Shown here in pieces: positions 34,121-45,660 of a stretch of 64,000 nucleotides of DNA. The translations under genes were made by a program, and so were the position numbers. The notes beneath the pieces were generated by a model. That model saw only the letters and a list, made by a program, of their open reading frames with translations, was not told the DNA's origin and made no database searches. The stretch is from assembly GCF_040183065.1 (NCBI RefSeq), contig NC_091127.1, positions 108,379,834 to 108,443,833 on the forward strand, in the 5' to 3' direction. The DNA comes from Periplaneta americana. Taxonomy: Eukaryota; Arthropoda; Insecta; Blattodea; Blattidae. The stretch's first letter is position 1; each line of letters opens with the position of its first letter.

Positions 34121-35690
34121 TATGACGCTGACAAATGGACTATCCTGCCTCAACCCCTGATACAGCCAGATCCCCTCCACACACGAGTAGTTTGATAAGC
34201 CCTAGGGACCCGGAGCCTCAAACCCTTTCTGATCATACGACGCTGACAGATGGGCTATACTGACTCAGCTCCTTATACAGCCAGATCCCCTCCACACACG
34301 AGTAGTTTGATAAGCCCTAGGGACCCGGAGCCTCAAACCCTTCCTGATCATACGATGCTGACAGATGGGCTATACTGACTCAGCTCCTTATACAGGCAGA
34401 TCCCCTCCACACACGAGTAGTTTGATAAGCCCTAGGGACCCGGAGCCTCAAACCCTTCCTGATCATACGACGCTGACAGATGGGCTATACTAACTCAGCT
34501 CCTTATACAGGCAGACCCCTCCACACACGAGTAGTTTGATAAGCCCTAGGGACCCGGAGCCTCAAAACCTTCCTGATCATACGATGCTGACAGATGGGCT
34601 GTACTGACTCAGCTCCTTATACAGGCAGATCCCCTCCACACACGAGTAGTTTGATAAGCCCTAGGGACCCGGAGCCTCAAACCCTTCCTGATCATACGAC
34701 GCTGACAGATGGGCTATACTGACTCAGCTCCTTATACAGCCAGATCCCCTCCACACACGAATAGTCTGATAAGCCCTAGGGACCCGGAGCCTCAAACCCT
34801 TCCTGATCATACGACGCTGACAGATGGGCTATACTGACTCAGCTCCTTATACAGCCAGATCCCCTCCACACACGAATAGTCTGATAAGCCCTAGGGACCC
34901 GGAGCCTCAAACCCTTCCTGATCATACGACGCTGACAGATGGGCTATACTGACTCAGCTCCTTATACAGCCAGATCCCCTCCACACACGAATAGTCTGAT
35001 AAGCCCTAGGGACCCGGAGCCTCAAACCCTTCCTGATCATACGACGCTGACAGATGGGCTATACTGACTCAGCTCCTTATACAACCAGATCCCCTCCACA
35101 CACGAGTAGTTTGATAAGCCCTAAGGACCCGGAGCCTCAAACCCTTCCTGATCATACGACGCTGACAAATGGACTATCCTGACTCAGCTCCTTATACAGC
35201 CAGATCTCCTCCACACACGAATAGTTTGATAAGCCCTAGGGACCCGGAGCCTCAAACCCTTCCTGATCATACGACGCTGACAGATGGGCTATACTGACTC
35301 AGCTCCTTATACAGCCAGATCCCCTCCACACACGAATAGTCTGATAAGCCCTAGGGACCCGGAGCCCCGAACTCTTCCTTACCATAGGACGCTGACAGAT
35401 GGACTATCCTGCCTTAGCCAGATCCCATCCACACACGAGTAGTTTGTTAAGCCCTACGGGCCACCATCCTGCCTCAGCCCCTCACCCAGCCAGATCCTTC
35501 CGCACACGAGTAGTTTGATAAGCCCCAGGAACCCGAAGCTTAAGCCCTTCCTGATCACATGACGCTGAAAGCTGGGCTATCCTGCCTAAGCATCTGATAG
35601 AGCCAGGTCTCGTCCGAATACGAATAGCCTAATGAGCTCTAGGAGTCCGGAGTCCCAAGCCCTTCCTATATCAGCATCGGAAACTCGTAT
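34121..35690 (+). repeat. Satellite array, 115-bp unit, about 13 copies
   Basis: Unit starts (ACGCTGACAGATGGGCTATA) recur at 34241, 34355, 34470, 34584, 34699, 34814, 34929, 35044, 35159, 35274 and 35389, a period of 114-115 bp. Diverged units lie at both ends (34125 and about 35562). Central units are nearly identical, and two variants (AGTAGTTTGA and AATAGTCTGA) occur in blocks. Each unit carries CCCTAGGGACCCGGAGCCTC. No reading frame is conserved; this is non-coding tandem DNA. Confidence 0.97.
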
Positions 35691-36366
35691 TATCCCCAGA
35701 CTTAATCCCAGCCTATTTTTACTATTGTAGATGATGGATGAAATGAAGGGAAGATGGAGTGTGTTACTGGAATGATACAGGGAAATTGGAGTACCTCAAG
35801 AAAACAGCGTTGCAACGTCTGCTTCGCACATCACATATTCCATTCCATATTTTGTTTTAGAATAGAAAAATCCGAAACGGCAGTAATACACAAAACAAAA
35901 AGTATTGATACAGTAAGCTTACTACATTTCAGTCAATAGCAAGTGTACGTACAGTCGATTGGGGATGGTTCTGGTAGAGTTATTTTTCAGTCTGGCCTTG
36001 AGTACGTTACCGTGCAAGTGTGTTGTTTCATGGATGCAAATCAACGTTGTAATAGGGCGCACAAGAAGAGAGACTACAGTAAAGAGAGAGGGGTAATTAT
36101 TCACTTACATAATGACTGTAAATCGCTAAATGAAATTAGTAAAATATTTGGAAGACCAAGAGCAACCATTCAGCATATAATTGATAGAGTCGGCGAACGA
36201 AAATCTTTGGAAAATAGCCACAGATCAGAACGTCCTAGAAAACTGGATGTAGGCCTATATACTGAGAGAGCATTAACGAGGAGAGTAAAGCAAAATCCTC
36301 AAATCAGTGCACCGAAATTAGCAGCTAGTGTCAAGAGTGACTTGAATATTAGTATTTCTGCTAGCA

Positions 36367-36655
36367 AGGTAAAAGGTAAAGGTATCCCCGTAACATGCCA
36401 TGAAGGCACTTGGGGGGCATGGAGGTAGAGCCTCATGCTTTCCATGACCTCGGCACTAGAATGAGGTGGTGTGGTCGGCACCACACTCTGACCGCCTTTT
36501 ACCCCTGGGAAAGATCCGATACTCAATTTTATAGGAGGCTGAGTGAACCTCGGGGCCGTTATTTCCCTAGTACCCATCATATCTGATGAGCATCCCCTAT
36601 CCGCCACCTGGGGAGGCGCCCGATGGGAGACTAGCAACTCCACACAGACCTTCTG
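36367..36655 (+). mobile_element. SINE, headless copy
   Basis: It starts with reiterated AGGTAAA followed by GTATCCCCGTAACATGCC, ATGGAGGTAGAGC and GACCGCCTTTTACCCC, a SINE body I recall as very common in cockroaches. The tRNA head that normally follows ACCTCGGGGCCGTT is replaced by unrelated sequence. Confidence 0.75.
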
Positions 36656-36744
36656 TTGTGCAGTTTTAAAAAATCAGGATTAAAGTTAATTTTAGATAAT
36701 TTTAGTACATTCCCACATACTGAATTTAAATCATTTCATCCACT

Positions 36745-36965
36745 AGCACAGCTTAGAGTTAAAGAGCTTATCACTTGAGCTGTGATTGCATTCGTGTATA
36801 AGTTCGAAACATGCTTGGGCTGATTATCTGATATGCCCTCCCCCCAACCCCGAGATTTTCCTCAACTGTAAGACTAATGTCAGGTGATCCATGGCGAATC
36901 ACTGATCTCATCTCGCTAAAATATTATCTCATTATCACCAAATCCATCAATGCCACACACCCTCA
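36745..36965 (+). mobile_element. tRNA-derived SINE (family B)
   Basis: A degenerate head (CAGCTTAGAGTTAAAGAGC, AAGTTCGAAACATG) is followed by a body containing AATGTCAGGTGATCCATGGC and ending in ACCAAATCCATCAATGCC. The tail matches the inverted copies at 51615-51860 and 58945-59165. Confidence 0.7.
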
Positions 36966-37244
36966 CAGTTGATACAGCATTATCAAATATCCCATTTAAA
37001 ATATTTAAATTCAACAATATTGAAATGATCATGCCAAAAGTTGCTACAAGAGCCATTCAATTCATGATGAAAGTTCATAACATTTTTAGGACAAATTGCA
37101 AATTGGTTAGATTTAATGGATTTTTGTATTATTCCTCTAATATGTGATAAATACGGACATTGTGAAACGGTAAATAAAATAGTTAATCAAAGTCAGTAAA
37201 TAAAATTACTGTAATTCGTGAAAAAAAAATCGTTACCCTACATA

Positions 37245-37360
37245 AAAATGAACTAAATGACTGCTGTGAGCAGTATGGGATGAAGATAAATGCAAATAAG
37301 ACGAAGACCATGGTAATAGGAAGAAAAAGAGAGAAAAACACAACTCCAAGGATCAGCTGT
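37245..37360 (+). mobile_element. LINE family 1 fragment, reverse-transcriptase part
   Basis: The translation reads CCEQYGMKINANKTKTMVIG followed by RKRE, the segment that lies upstream of the KVRIYKT tail in this LINE type. Only about 115 bp remain. Confidence 0.7.
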
Positions 37361-37389
37361 TGCAGACATAGGCCTATCTAGCTACTATC

Positions 37390-37778
37390 TAGTAGAGAAG
37401 TGCATAAGTGGTACATGAAGCTCTTCAGAAGACTTCAAAATGCCACAGTGGCCAATTCCATGACAATTTATAAGTAAATTAATGAAAAGCAAATTAATAA
37501 CTTATTATTCACAATTCTGCTGGCTGAGGTATTGTACCTTCAATTTGGAGGCTTGAAATGGAAAGTACATCAAAGATCAGATAACATCACAATTCGATTG
37601 AAAGAGAGGCACTTTCCCAAGATTTTGACGTAGGGGGAATAAGGCGAGACAGCAAAGGTGTGTTGTGTGTACAAAACATGGAAAGGAAAAAGATACTGTG
37701 TTTTCTGCCATATTTGCGATGTTAGAATCTGAGTCACAAAATGCTTCAAGGCATATCATACCAACAAAAATTTTTAGG
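37390..37778 (+). mobile_element. piggyBac-like transposase C-terminal relic
   Basis: Broken frames show KCISGTWSSS-side sequence replaced by KWYMKLFRRLQNATV in a shifted frame, then DNITIRLKERHFP, the cysteine-rich pair CVVC and CHICDV, and a terminal CFKAYHTNKNF before a stop at about 37770. This order (RHF, CxxC, CxxC, CFxxYHT) is the conserved end of piggyBac transposases. At least two frame breaks make it dead. No TTAA or piggyBac end is visible. Confidence 0.65.
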
Positions 37779-38583
37779 GCAATGTGGACTGCTAGCAGTG
37801 TTCGTAACTATCTAAGAGCTAACGAACATTATATACATGGAAGAACAGACGAAAATGCTTTGTAAGCGAACAAAACAGAAAGAAGAGAATACACTTCGCT
37901 AAAACACACATCAACACCACCCAAGAATTTTGGAACGAAGTCATTTTTACTGACGAATCTAAATTCAATAATGTATATATATATATATGGAAGAAGAAAA
38001 GTCTGGAGAACGAAGAATACAGACCTACAAAAGCAAAATATCCAACCCACTGTGAAACATGGTGGTGGTTCTGTAGTGGTATGGGGCTGCATGAGTCCTC
38101 TAGGGTAGGAACCTTGCATTTTATCGATGGCGTCATGGATCACCAACAGTATATAAACATACTAAAGACAAATCTTCATATATTTGCAGAGAAAATGGAG
38201 ATTAGACAAGATTTTGTACTTGTGCAAAATAATGACCCCAAGCGCACCGCTTTCAATACGCGCTCATGGGTTCTGTATAACACACCAAAGTACAGTTTCC
38301 CTGGAAAAGGATGAGACGATTGAATATTCCTAAGCCTCAGATGTAAGACACTGCGCATGATCGGAGACCAGAGCACCGATACACAAGATAACGAATATTG
38401 AGTTACTTAAATTCAGGCTAGTTGGTTTGTTACTAGCATCGTTCCGAAATTCACTTCAAAACTGCAAAAAATATGATAACATTACGTAAATAAAAGATAA
38501 ATATATACATAAATCGTGTAGTTCAATCGACAATGGACCTTCATGACTAGATCGACACTCCGCACAGAAAGGAACGCTTTCAT

Positions 38584-38662
38584 GTCGTTTCGATAGCTCA
38601 GACGGTAAGACTTCTGCGTGTTGTGTAGAAGAGTGCGAGTTCGATTCTTAGTCTACACAACG
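38584..38662 (+). ncRNA. tRNA-like unit near left transposon end
   Basis: GATAGCTCAGACGGTAAGAC fits a polymerase III A box and GAGTTCGATTCTTAG a B box; a run of nine T follows at 38664-38672, a possible terminator. Cloverleaf pairing is partial (TCGTT against AACGA at the acceptor), so it is a tRNA-like or SINE-head sequence rather than a certain tRNA gene. Confidence 0.5.
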
Positions 38663-38672
38663 ATTTTTTTTT

Positions 38673-40180
38673 GTCTCAATAACGTTGAAATAGCTAAGTA
38701 ACGTTGAAATAGAGATTTACAAAGTCCTGAGATTAAGTGTTAATGATCGCAAACAATACAAAATTACAAGTTATAATATTATAAACGTTAATCTAATGAA
38801 TACATTTATACACACATATACAATGTAAATGCATATATATTAAAAACTAACAATTAAAATGAAATTAAAAAATATATGTAATAATAGACAAACTTTTACA
38901 AAGGTTTACAGTCCTTAGGCTAAGTCATTTGTTGAGTAATTATTACAATATTTTATTAATAGCTTTCCCATATATGTAAGAAATGCACTCGCACAAAACA
39001 ATTTTTGTTAAAAGTATGGCTTTGGATTATTTCATTCTCACCCCTTCAGTTAATTTTAACTATTTTGTCTGCGTGTTTGCAATAGTGTTTAATTTAATAT
39101 GCATTCACTTTTATTCATGTTATGATTGAATGAAAAAGCACTGTTGCAGTTATTGACTGATTACATATATTAATACTAATTATTAAATGTATCTGTTAAG
39201 TAACCAATTGCAGTATCTTTTGCAAAATCTTGAATGTTTAAGTTGTCAATAATATTTCTGTACCATATACTATAATACGTTAAAAGAATTTGCAATAGAT
39301 TTGGGATCCTCTACTTTATAATCATTGGTTTTAATGAAAAAATATGTTCTTTCTTAGGATATATACAAGTTTAAATTTAATAATATTCCGAATAGGTTTA
39401 ATTGTATTATCTGAATTTTGTACTTTTCTATTCAAATATATTCTATTTCCCTCTTTCATAATTTTTTATAAATTACACTGTACTTCTTGCAGTATTTAAG
39501 AACATGAGGATCATTACATTGCAACATATTACATATAGATTCTTCTTTTTAATACATGAGATTTTGAAGTCCCTGCGTTATCTACATGTTTTTACTTTTG
39601 AATTTTTTCACAACATTGAGTGGAGAACATCCACTGAAGTGATTATGAAATTAAGTGAAAAATTCAATACATTTACTCTTAATATCAGTAGTACCAGTAT
39701 CATATATGTTTTTCCAAGATTCATTTTGTAGACATAAATGTGAATAATCACTAGATACAGCATTTACGATCCTTTCTTACTTTTTAAATTAATATTTTGA
39801 AATTGTTCAGTAACATTGGAAACACTTAGGATTTGTTTACCATGTTCAGACAAACCATTGATTATAGGTTCTGTCGAATAGGAATTCAGTCTAATTCTGT
39901 GTACAAAACATTTATCAATGGCTGTGCTACTTCAGCTTGTATGCTGTGGGAAAATGAGTCTACGACTAAGGTTTCCAGTTTCAAGGAGTGAATTTAATTT
40001 ACTTTTACGGAAAAGTTCCGAGAGATAATCTATGTTTATGTCACTACAGATCACAAATTCCATATGAGATTTCTAAAGTATTTTCTTTACAAATTCAATG
40101 TTGGCTATAAATATTAATAAATAATCTAAGAAATATGAATGATTGTAGTTAGAAGTCTGATTTACATTATAAAAAGCAAG
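38673..40180. other. Non-coding left half of the 3.8-kb element
   Basis: About 1.5 kb of A+T-rich sequence with no exon or transposase similarity. This is much longer than the leader of ordinary Tc1/mariner elements and may include older insertions I cannot delimit. Confidence 0.4.
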
Positions 40181-40186
40181 AAGTTA

Positions 40187-40262
40187 CATTCCTCCCCAAG
40201 ATTCGAACTTTCGTTGATGGTTTTATCGTCCAACGCACAACCACGGACTTTTTCAATGCTTA
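40187..40262 (-). ncRNA. Internal tRNA-like segment
   Basis: On the minus strand GTGGTTGTGCGTTGGACG and AAAGTTCGAATCTTGG resemble polymerase III A and B boxes. It lies between the long leader and the transposase gene of the 3.8-kb element. Confidence 0.35.
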
Positions 40263-40516
40263 TGTTAATAACCTACAATTTAGCTGTAGCAATGTGGTGT
40301 CATAACTTGGGGTTTGTTTACTTAATGTAATTAGATTTAATTTGATTATTTTCGCAACAATTGGACTTCCTGTTATATCCTGTTATTTAGTTATTTAATT
40401 TAGGGTTGATTTATTAACTCTTACTATGCAAGATGCCTGTTATTTCAATAATAAATCACGTTAAATAGTCATTGTCTACACTAAAGTATTATCGTCATCC
40501 CTCATTTCTCATCGTA

Positions 40517-41524
40517 ATGGCGAACCGACGTGCATGAGACAGCGAGTTATAGCTCTAGTTGAGCTGAATATGGGGCTAGAACTGCTGGCCGTTTGGTCGG
40601 TGTTCCTGGAAGTACAGCCGCGAGGTGGGTTCATCGTTACCAAAATTTAGGGGAGGTCGAAAATTGCCCTATTCCTGGGCGTTCGCGGATTTCTTCATTG
40701 GAAGAGGATGCTCTCTTATTCGAGACAGTTCGACAGGACCCCTTTCTGACTGCTAACGAAATAAGAGCAGCATCTAACTTTCCCGGCTCTTCACAGACTG
40801 TGATCAGCAGGTTGAGAACCGCAGTATTAGGAGCCGGAGGGCTGCGCAAATGGAAATATTGGGGGAAGCACAAGCTGTCGACCATCTTGCCTTCGCTACC
40901 AATCGAGTGGATTTCGATTGGAGAAATGTAATTTTCTCCGACGAAACAACCATCTCGAGTGATTACGAAGGTCCTGTCCGTGTCTATCGTGAGGATGGTC
41001 TCCGACATGACCAACGCTATGTGCATCGACGTGAAAGATTGGGGCGCTTTAGCATATCGTGTTGGGGGTGGATGTCTTACGATGGACCTGGCGTTATAGA
41101 ACGCATCGATGGCCGGTTTAATGCGGGAACTTACGAGCACATTGTGGAAAATATATTCCTTCCCTCCGCCCGAGAACGTTTTCCCGAAGGAACATTGCTC
41201 TTCCAGCAGGATAACCATCCCGTGCACTATGCTGCAAGCATTCAAAGATGGTTTTAAAGGAGACCCGAGATCGAAATCATTAATTGGCCTCCGAAGTCAC
41301 CTGATTTGAATGTCATCGAAAATTTATGGGCGGAATTGCAAAAGAGAAGGATAGCCATCTATGCCCACCGACGCCCTCGAAATCGAGATGAACTGTGGGA
41401 TCATGTTGTTGACACCTGGAAAGCTCTCGCCGGGGATCAGAACTTATTCCACAATCTCGTGACATCCATGCCGGATCGACTTAGAACTGTAATAGAAGCT
41501 GATGGCATGTGGACAAGATTTTAA
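40517..41524 (+). pseudogene. Tc1/mariner DDE transposase, frame-broken
   Basis: A DNA-cutting transposase of the DDE type. The N-terminal helix-turn-helix includes RVIALVELNMG and GVPGSTAARWVHRYQNLG, then the GRSR linker (PIPGRSRISS). The catalytic residues are all present: Asp in IFSDETT (about 40940), Asp in FQQDNHPVHY (about 41210) and Glu in NVIENLWAEL (about 41320). The C-terminus is GMWTRF. Damage includes an early shift near 40572, another near 40820 and a stop in the RWF-RRPE stretch at about 41256. The terminal repeats fit the same superfamily, so this is probably the element's own gene, recently lost. Confidence 0.88.
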
Positions 41525-41720
41525 GTTAACAGGTCTCTTTTTGTTTCTTATGATTATGGTTGAGGAAGAATACTTTTAACTTCCAAGTAAGATTTATTTT
41601 TTTTGACGAGGTTCAGCCCACTTGTAAGACCCAGAAATTGGGCATAAATTATTCCATATTTTTCGACAAATTAGATAGTCGAGGAACTCTGAACAAATTA
41701 ATTACACCTCAATAAAAAAA

Positions 41721-41797
41721 AGTTTTACCGGGGATAGAACACGAGACGTTTCGGTTATATAGTGGAACCGACACGCTACTATATGAGCTAACGAGAC
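41721..41797 (-). ncRNA. tRNA-like unit near right transposon end
   Basis: On the minus strand GTTAGCTCATATAGTAGCG (A box) and GTGTTCTATCCCCGG (B box) are followed by a T run at about 41711-41718. It lies 287 bp from the right end and points inward, mirroring the unit at 38584-38662. Confidence 0.45.
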
Positions 41798-42564
41798 AAG
41801 ACAGTGACAGCAGCAGTCCAGAATGTAGATCCCTTAGCAGGCATTTGCCATTCGGTACAGTGAAGCAATGATATTTTGTGACTCGAGCTACAATGAAATC
41901 CTGGCCTTAAATGGCAGTCTTCTTCGAGATCCTTATTCTGGTCCTTGTCCTTGTTGTGGTCCTTGTAACAATTCTTGTACTATTCGTCATGTTATGTATC
42001 GTTACGTCGATATCGAGTGAACCGCGCTGTAGAACTTTAACTTCCGACGACCAAGAATCGTCTCATTCTTTTTCAGGGTAACTGTATATGGAAACTCCCC
42101 CACAAGCTCCGGACATTAACCCCATTGCGAATTTATGGAAACATCCAAAACGAAGAATTCGTTAAAGATAAATTTGCAACACGCAAGATACGCTTTGGAA
42201 GAAGAATGGAGAAATATTCCTGCTTCAATAACTTCAAGGTTAGTCGAGTCGATGCCACGCCGTTTGGAAGCCATCTTGAAATCCAAAGGGCTCCCAACCA
42301 AGTAGTATTTAACTCCGAAAGTAAAGACAAAAGCAGCCATAATATGGGACCGTATAAATATATTTTGTTCGTTGATTTTTGTTGTTACTGTATAAATTAT
42401 TTTTACGTTTTATTTTTTGTGTTAAAACAGAGGAAACTGCGTTTATTTGACTTTGTAGAGTACAATAATTTATAAGTACATATTTTTGTTACTGTATATA
42501 GTGAATAATTATATTAGGCCTAATTAATTCTGTCTAATATTGTTCAGTGTATCAATATTTTCAT

Positions 42565-42695
42565 GTATATATAATGGAGATGGGAAGGAACTGGCCATCC
42601 TATCGCTTTATCTCCTGGCTTACTTGCCTTATGAGTAGGGCTGCAGAAAGCATCAGGCAGTAACGAATTTCTATATACATTGTTTACAAAATGCG
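42565..42695 (+). mobile_element. SINE body fragment (family F)
   Basis: GGAAGGAACTGGCCATCC and TATCTCCTGGCTTACTTGCC match the copy at 55945-56095. No tRNA head is seen. Confidence 0.6.
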
Positions 42696-42999
42696 TCCCG
42701 TTGCCGTGTGCGTCTACTGTCTGTAAGGAGCAGAGAGAGTGAACATCGACACTTCTCAATAGTAGACCTGCTTGTATCAGAATGCCGAAACAAAAAATCC
42801 AACAAAGAACAGAGATAAGGCGACTGAATTCAGAACATAGGGAAAATGTGTTTGACTTAATTGATAAGAATAATATTTTTTTGTAAATATAATGTTTGTT
42901 CCGAGTTAATTAATTTGTAACACAAATAATCCTGTAAATGTTAAATCTATTATGAGTTCATTCATACGGAGCGGACTGTACAAACAGACGCTACCGTAA

Positions 43000-43390
43000 C
43001 TATAGTCGCGACACTGTTATTCCCGGCATGACTCCTCTTTGCTTGCGTCTTAGGAAGTGAAGGCTCTATAAAGTCTAGGTAGGTAGTATCGTTCGCCATT
43101 TTTGTTCTTTCGTAGCCGAGATACCAGACCGTTAAACATTATCATATTGTAGCTCCTATGATAATAAATCAAACTCACTGTAATAGAACAAATAATTGAG
43201 CGGCAAATAACGTCCTCGTGTGCTTTCTGCGAACGCCAACGAAAGAGCCAAAATGGTGGGCGATTATATTATTTATCGAGCCTTAGGAAATGCATAACGT
43301 CATCATCAGCGAATCACAAGACGCGCATGTTTAAATGTAGCCGACCTGCAACGTAATTAGCTGCCGGAAATAAGAGCGACAGGACTATAG
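43000..43390. mobile_element. Non-autonomous DNA element, family P1, copy 2
   Basis: This is the inverted relative of 21424-21846, similar throughout. The ends read CTATAGTCGCGACACTG and, inverted, CTATAGTCCTGTCGCTC. Neither copy encodes protein. Confidence 0.75.
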
Positions 43391-43684
43391 TTGAGCGTGC
43401 ATACAAGCATTTTATAAAGACAGAGATCTAAGTACGGTGCAGTCTAGCCCATAATCGATACTTTTTTTCAGCCCTTGTCATGAGTAAGCCTATATATAAT
43501 AGCCAATCGAAATTTGAACTAATAGGAATGAGTTAGGGGAAAAAAATTCTTCATTCTTGTATAGGCCTACACTCTTTTAATACTTATGTAATCACTGATT
43601 AACTGTTAAGTTATTTAAATTAAATAACGACTTTACTATGTTAAAATTTTAAATAATGATGTAGACCTACCTAGATGATGAAAA

Positions 43685-43909
43685 AAAAGTTATATTTTAT
43701 TTAACGACGCTCGCCACTGCCGAGATTATATCAGCGTCGCTGGTATGTAGGAATTTTGTCCCGCAGGAGTTCTTTTACATGCCAGTAAATCTACAGACAT
43801 GAGCCTATCGCATTTAAGCACACTTAAATGCCATCGACCTGGGCCGGATCGAACCCGCAACCTCGGGCATAGAAGACCAGCGCTATACCAACTGAGCCAA
43901 CCAGGCCGA
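43685..43909 (-). mobile_element. Complete tRNA-derived SINE with 14-bp duplication
   Basis: CTAGATGATGAAAA flanks both sides (43671-43684 and 43910-43923). The minus-strand head reads GGTTGGCTCAGTTGGTATAG and GCGGGTTCGATCC; the tail is GTCGTTAAATAAAATATAAC. It is the same family as 10829-11057. Confidence 0.9.
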
Positions 43910-43923
43910 CTAGATGATGAAAA

Positions 43924-44790
43924 GTACATCGAAACTAGTCAATCAGATACATTAACATCATTATTTAAAATGTTGACACAGTAAAGTCGTTATTATTATT
44001 AGTTTAAATAACTTAACAGTTAATCAGAAAATAATGATTATTTATTAACACATGATAGTGAGAAAATTTCCATCATGTTCAAAGTAAACCGTAGGTTATT
44101 ATCACATATAGTATACACGTGATATAGGACTAAGGTGTATTATCCAAATGTCTGTAAAATACCGGTAGTCCATCATATTATGTTCTGAAAATGTACCGGT
44201 AATTCAACGTTTGAAAGGAAGTTTTTGTGTTACTATTATTCTCGACTCCTGCTTGTGAACTAGTCAGATCGTCATACTGTATACACAACTTTCACCTGAG
44301 CCCACATCCGCTGCATGTTATAATCAGGGTGTATTTAAGGCCTGACAGACCCTGGAGACAGTAAGGTTCTATTTTCGAGGTCGGGCGGCGCAAGGGCACT
44401 TTTATGATTTTCAATATTATCGTCAAATTTTGCATTTATATGTAGGAATAATTTATTCGTATTTTAAAAATTTCATAGTGAGGTCTATTCCGCAGATCCA
44501 ATAACCTCTTTATCTAGATTCTGTGGAAATTGTGGTGATTAGTATTCGAAAGTTACTACTCAGTACTCAGTACCTAGTGCTAGATTGGAATGAAGTAAAC
44601 TGGCCTTCCGCTTGCAATGACGTAATGCGCTGTAAGGGGATGACTGGATTTAAAAAAACTACATGAACGACTAGCGTAAGCCTACAAAACCTATTGCTGT
44701 TATGTCAAATATTACAATAAAGTTATTGAAATTATTAATTCTGAGCAAAGCCTCTCCATGGATTTTAGAAGTCCTGAGCATGGATTAATT
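43924..44790. other. Spacer without recognised feature
   Basis: A+T-rich, non-coding. No inverted ends, tRNA-like boxes or exons are evident. Confidence 0.4.
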
Positions 44791-44797
44791 ATTCTAC

Positions 44798-45660
44798 AGG
44801 GTGAATCAAAAGTCTGGAACCATATAAATATCTTCTATATGCTTGATTTTCGATTACTATAGAACTATAGATGTTACCAGTATTTGTAAGACCGTATGTT
44901 CTACCAGTGACACATTCAATTCTAGCCCTCAGCTACCTTAAAAGCAGTCATTTTGGATAAAACTTTGAAATTTTAAATGGAAAGGGGGTCATGTAGATAC
45001 TCAAAATAATATGATAGTTTCTGCAAAAAGCAATGATGCAATCAGTTTTTAGATATCTCTAGTCGTTTTCAAGTTATTTAAAGATAACTATCATAATGAC
45101 ACAAACATTAGTTACTGCATCTACATGGTACAGTACTAAGGAGGCTTTGGAAAAGGTATTTTTATGCAATTCTGGTAATTAACTTTTCCTGCTTTACAGT
45201 TTTGCTAACCTGTGACAGTTTCAATGCATTGTTGAGATTATTTGAAGCTTTCCTATAACAAATTTCTTGATTTTTGTGATGGCATTATCGAAAGAGGAAA
45301 GAATTGATATCATTCTTCATTCTGGTGGGTTAAGCCACAGAAATGTAGCAGCAGACTTAACGAACAGTTCCCTGGACATTGAATTGGTAACCATGGACCA
45401 GTAGAATGGCCGGACAGGTCTCCAGATTTAACATCCCTTGATTTTCTCTTTTGGGGTTACATAAAGAATGGTATATGAAGTGAAAATTGAGAATGTGGAG
45501 CATTTTCGGGGTGACTTTAGCACAGACTTCAATGATACGGTTCTTTAAATGTTTAACATTTTCAATTTTCTCGAAAATTAGGGGCTAGAAAATATTGAGA
45601 TTAGGACACATGTTTATATGACTTTTTTTCGATTAATGCACACACATACACATCTAAAAT
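44798..45660 (+). mobile_element. Internally deleted Tc1/mariner-type element
   Basis: The left end contains ACAGGGTGAATCAAAAGTCT, a motif I know from arthropod Tc1/mariner-like elements. A frame from 45279 begins MALSKEERIDIILHSGG, the N-terminal helix-turn-helix. It then passes within 25 codons to the C-terminal GPVEW, TGLQI and LDFLFWGY block, so the catalytic core is deleted. The copy is non-autonomous. Confidence 0.7.

Larger units (their letters stand above)
36367..37788. mobile_element. Composite 1.4-kb insertion with 9-bp duplication
   Basis: CTGCTAGCA occurs at 36358-36366 and 37789-37797, directly where the Tc1 coding pieces part. The block contains a SINE, a second SINE, a LINE family 1 fragment and a piggyBac-like C-terminus (listed separately). 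Which element made the duplication is not clear. Confidence 0.65.
38293..42084 (+). mobile_element. 3.8-kb Tc1/mariner element with both ends and TA target
   Basis: The ends CAGTTTCCCTGGAAAAGGAT (left) and CAGTTACCCTGAAAAAGAAT (right, inverted) match at 26 of 30 positions. TA flanks both sides (38291-38292 and 42085-42086). It split the older Tc1 relic exactly at this TA. Inside are a transposase gene (40517-41524) and three tRNA-like segments, two of them placed almost symmetrically about 290 bp from each end. Confidence 0.88.
35943..42340 (+). mobile_element. Tc1 transposase relic split into three pieces
   Basis: Piece one (about 35950-36366) encodes the N-terminal helix-turn-helix region, RDYSKERGVIIHLHNDCKSL to SDLNISISASK. 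Piece two (37789-38292) resumes at SSVRNYLRANE and carries EVIFTDESKFN, KHGGGSVVVWGCM and VLVQNNDPKRTA. Piece three (42085-42340) carries PPQAPDINPIANLWKHPKRR. The pieces join end to end as one Tc1 protein once the insertions 36367-37788 and 38293-42084 are set aside. The second aspartate region is NND and the catalytic Glu is Ala, so the copy is dead. Confidence 0.88.

Noticed and set aside
34121-35690. Tandem array as a possible CRISPR
   Set aside because: The 115-bp unit repeats without unique spacers in an insect nuclear context; it is a satellite.
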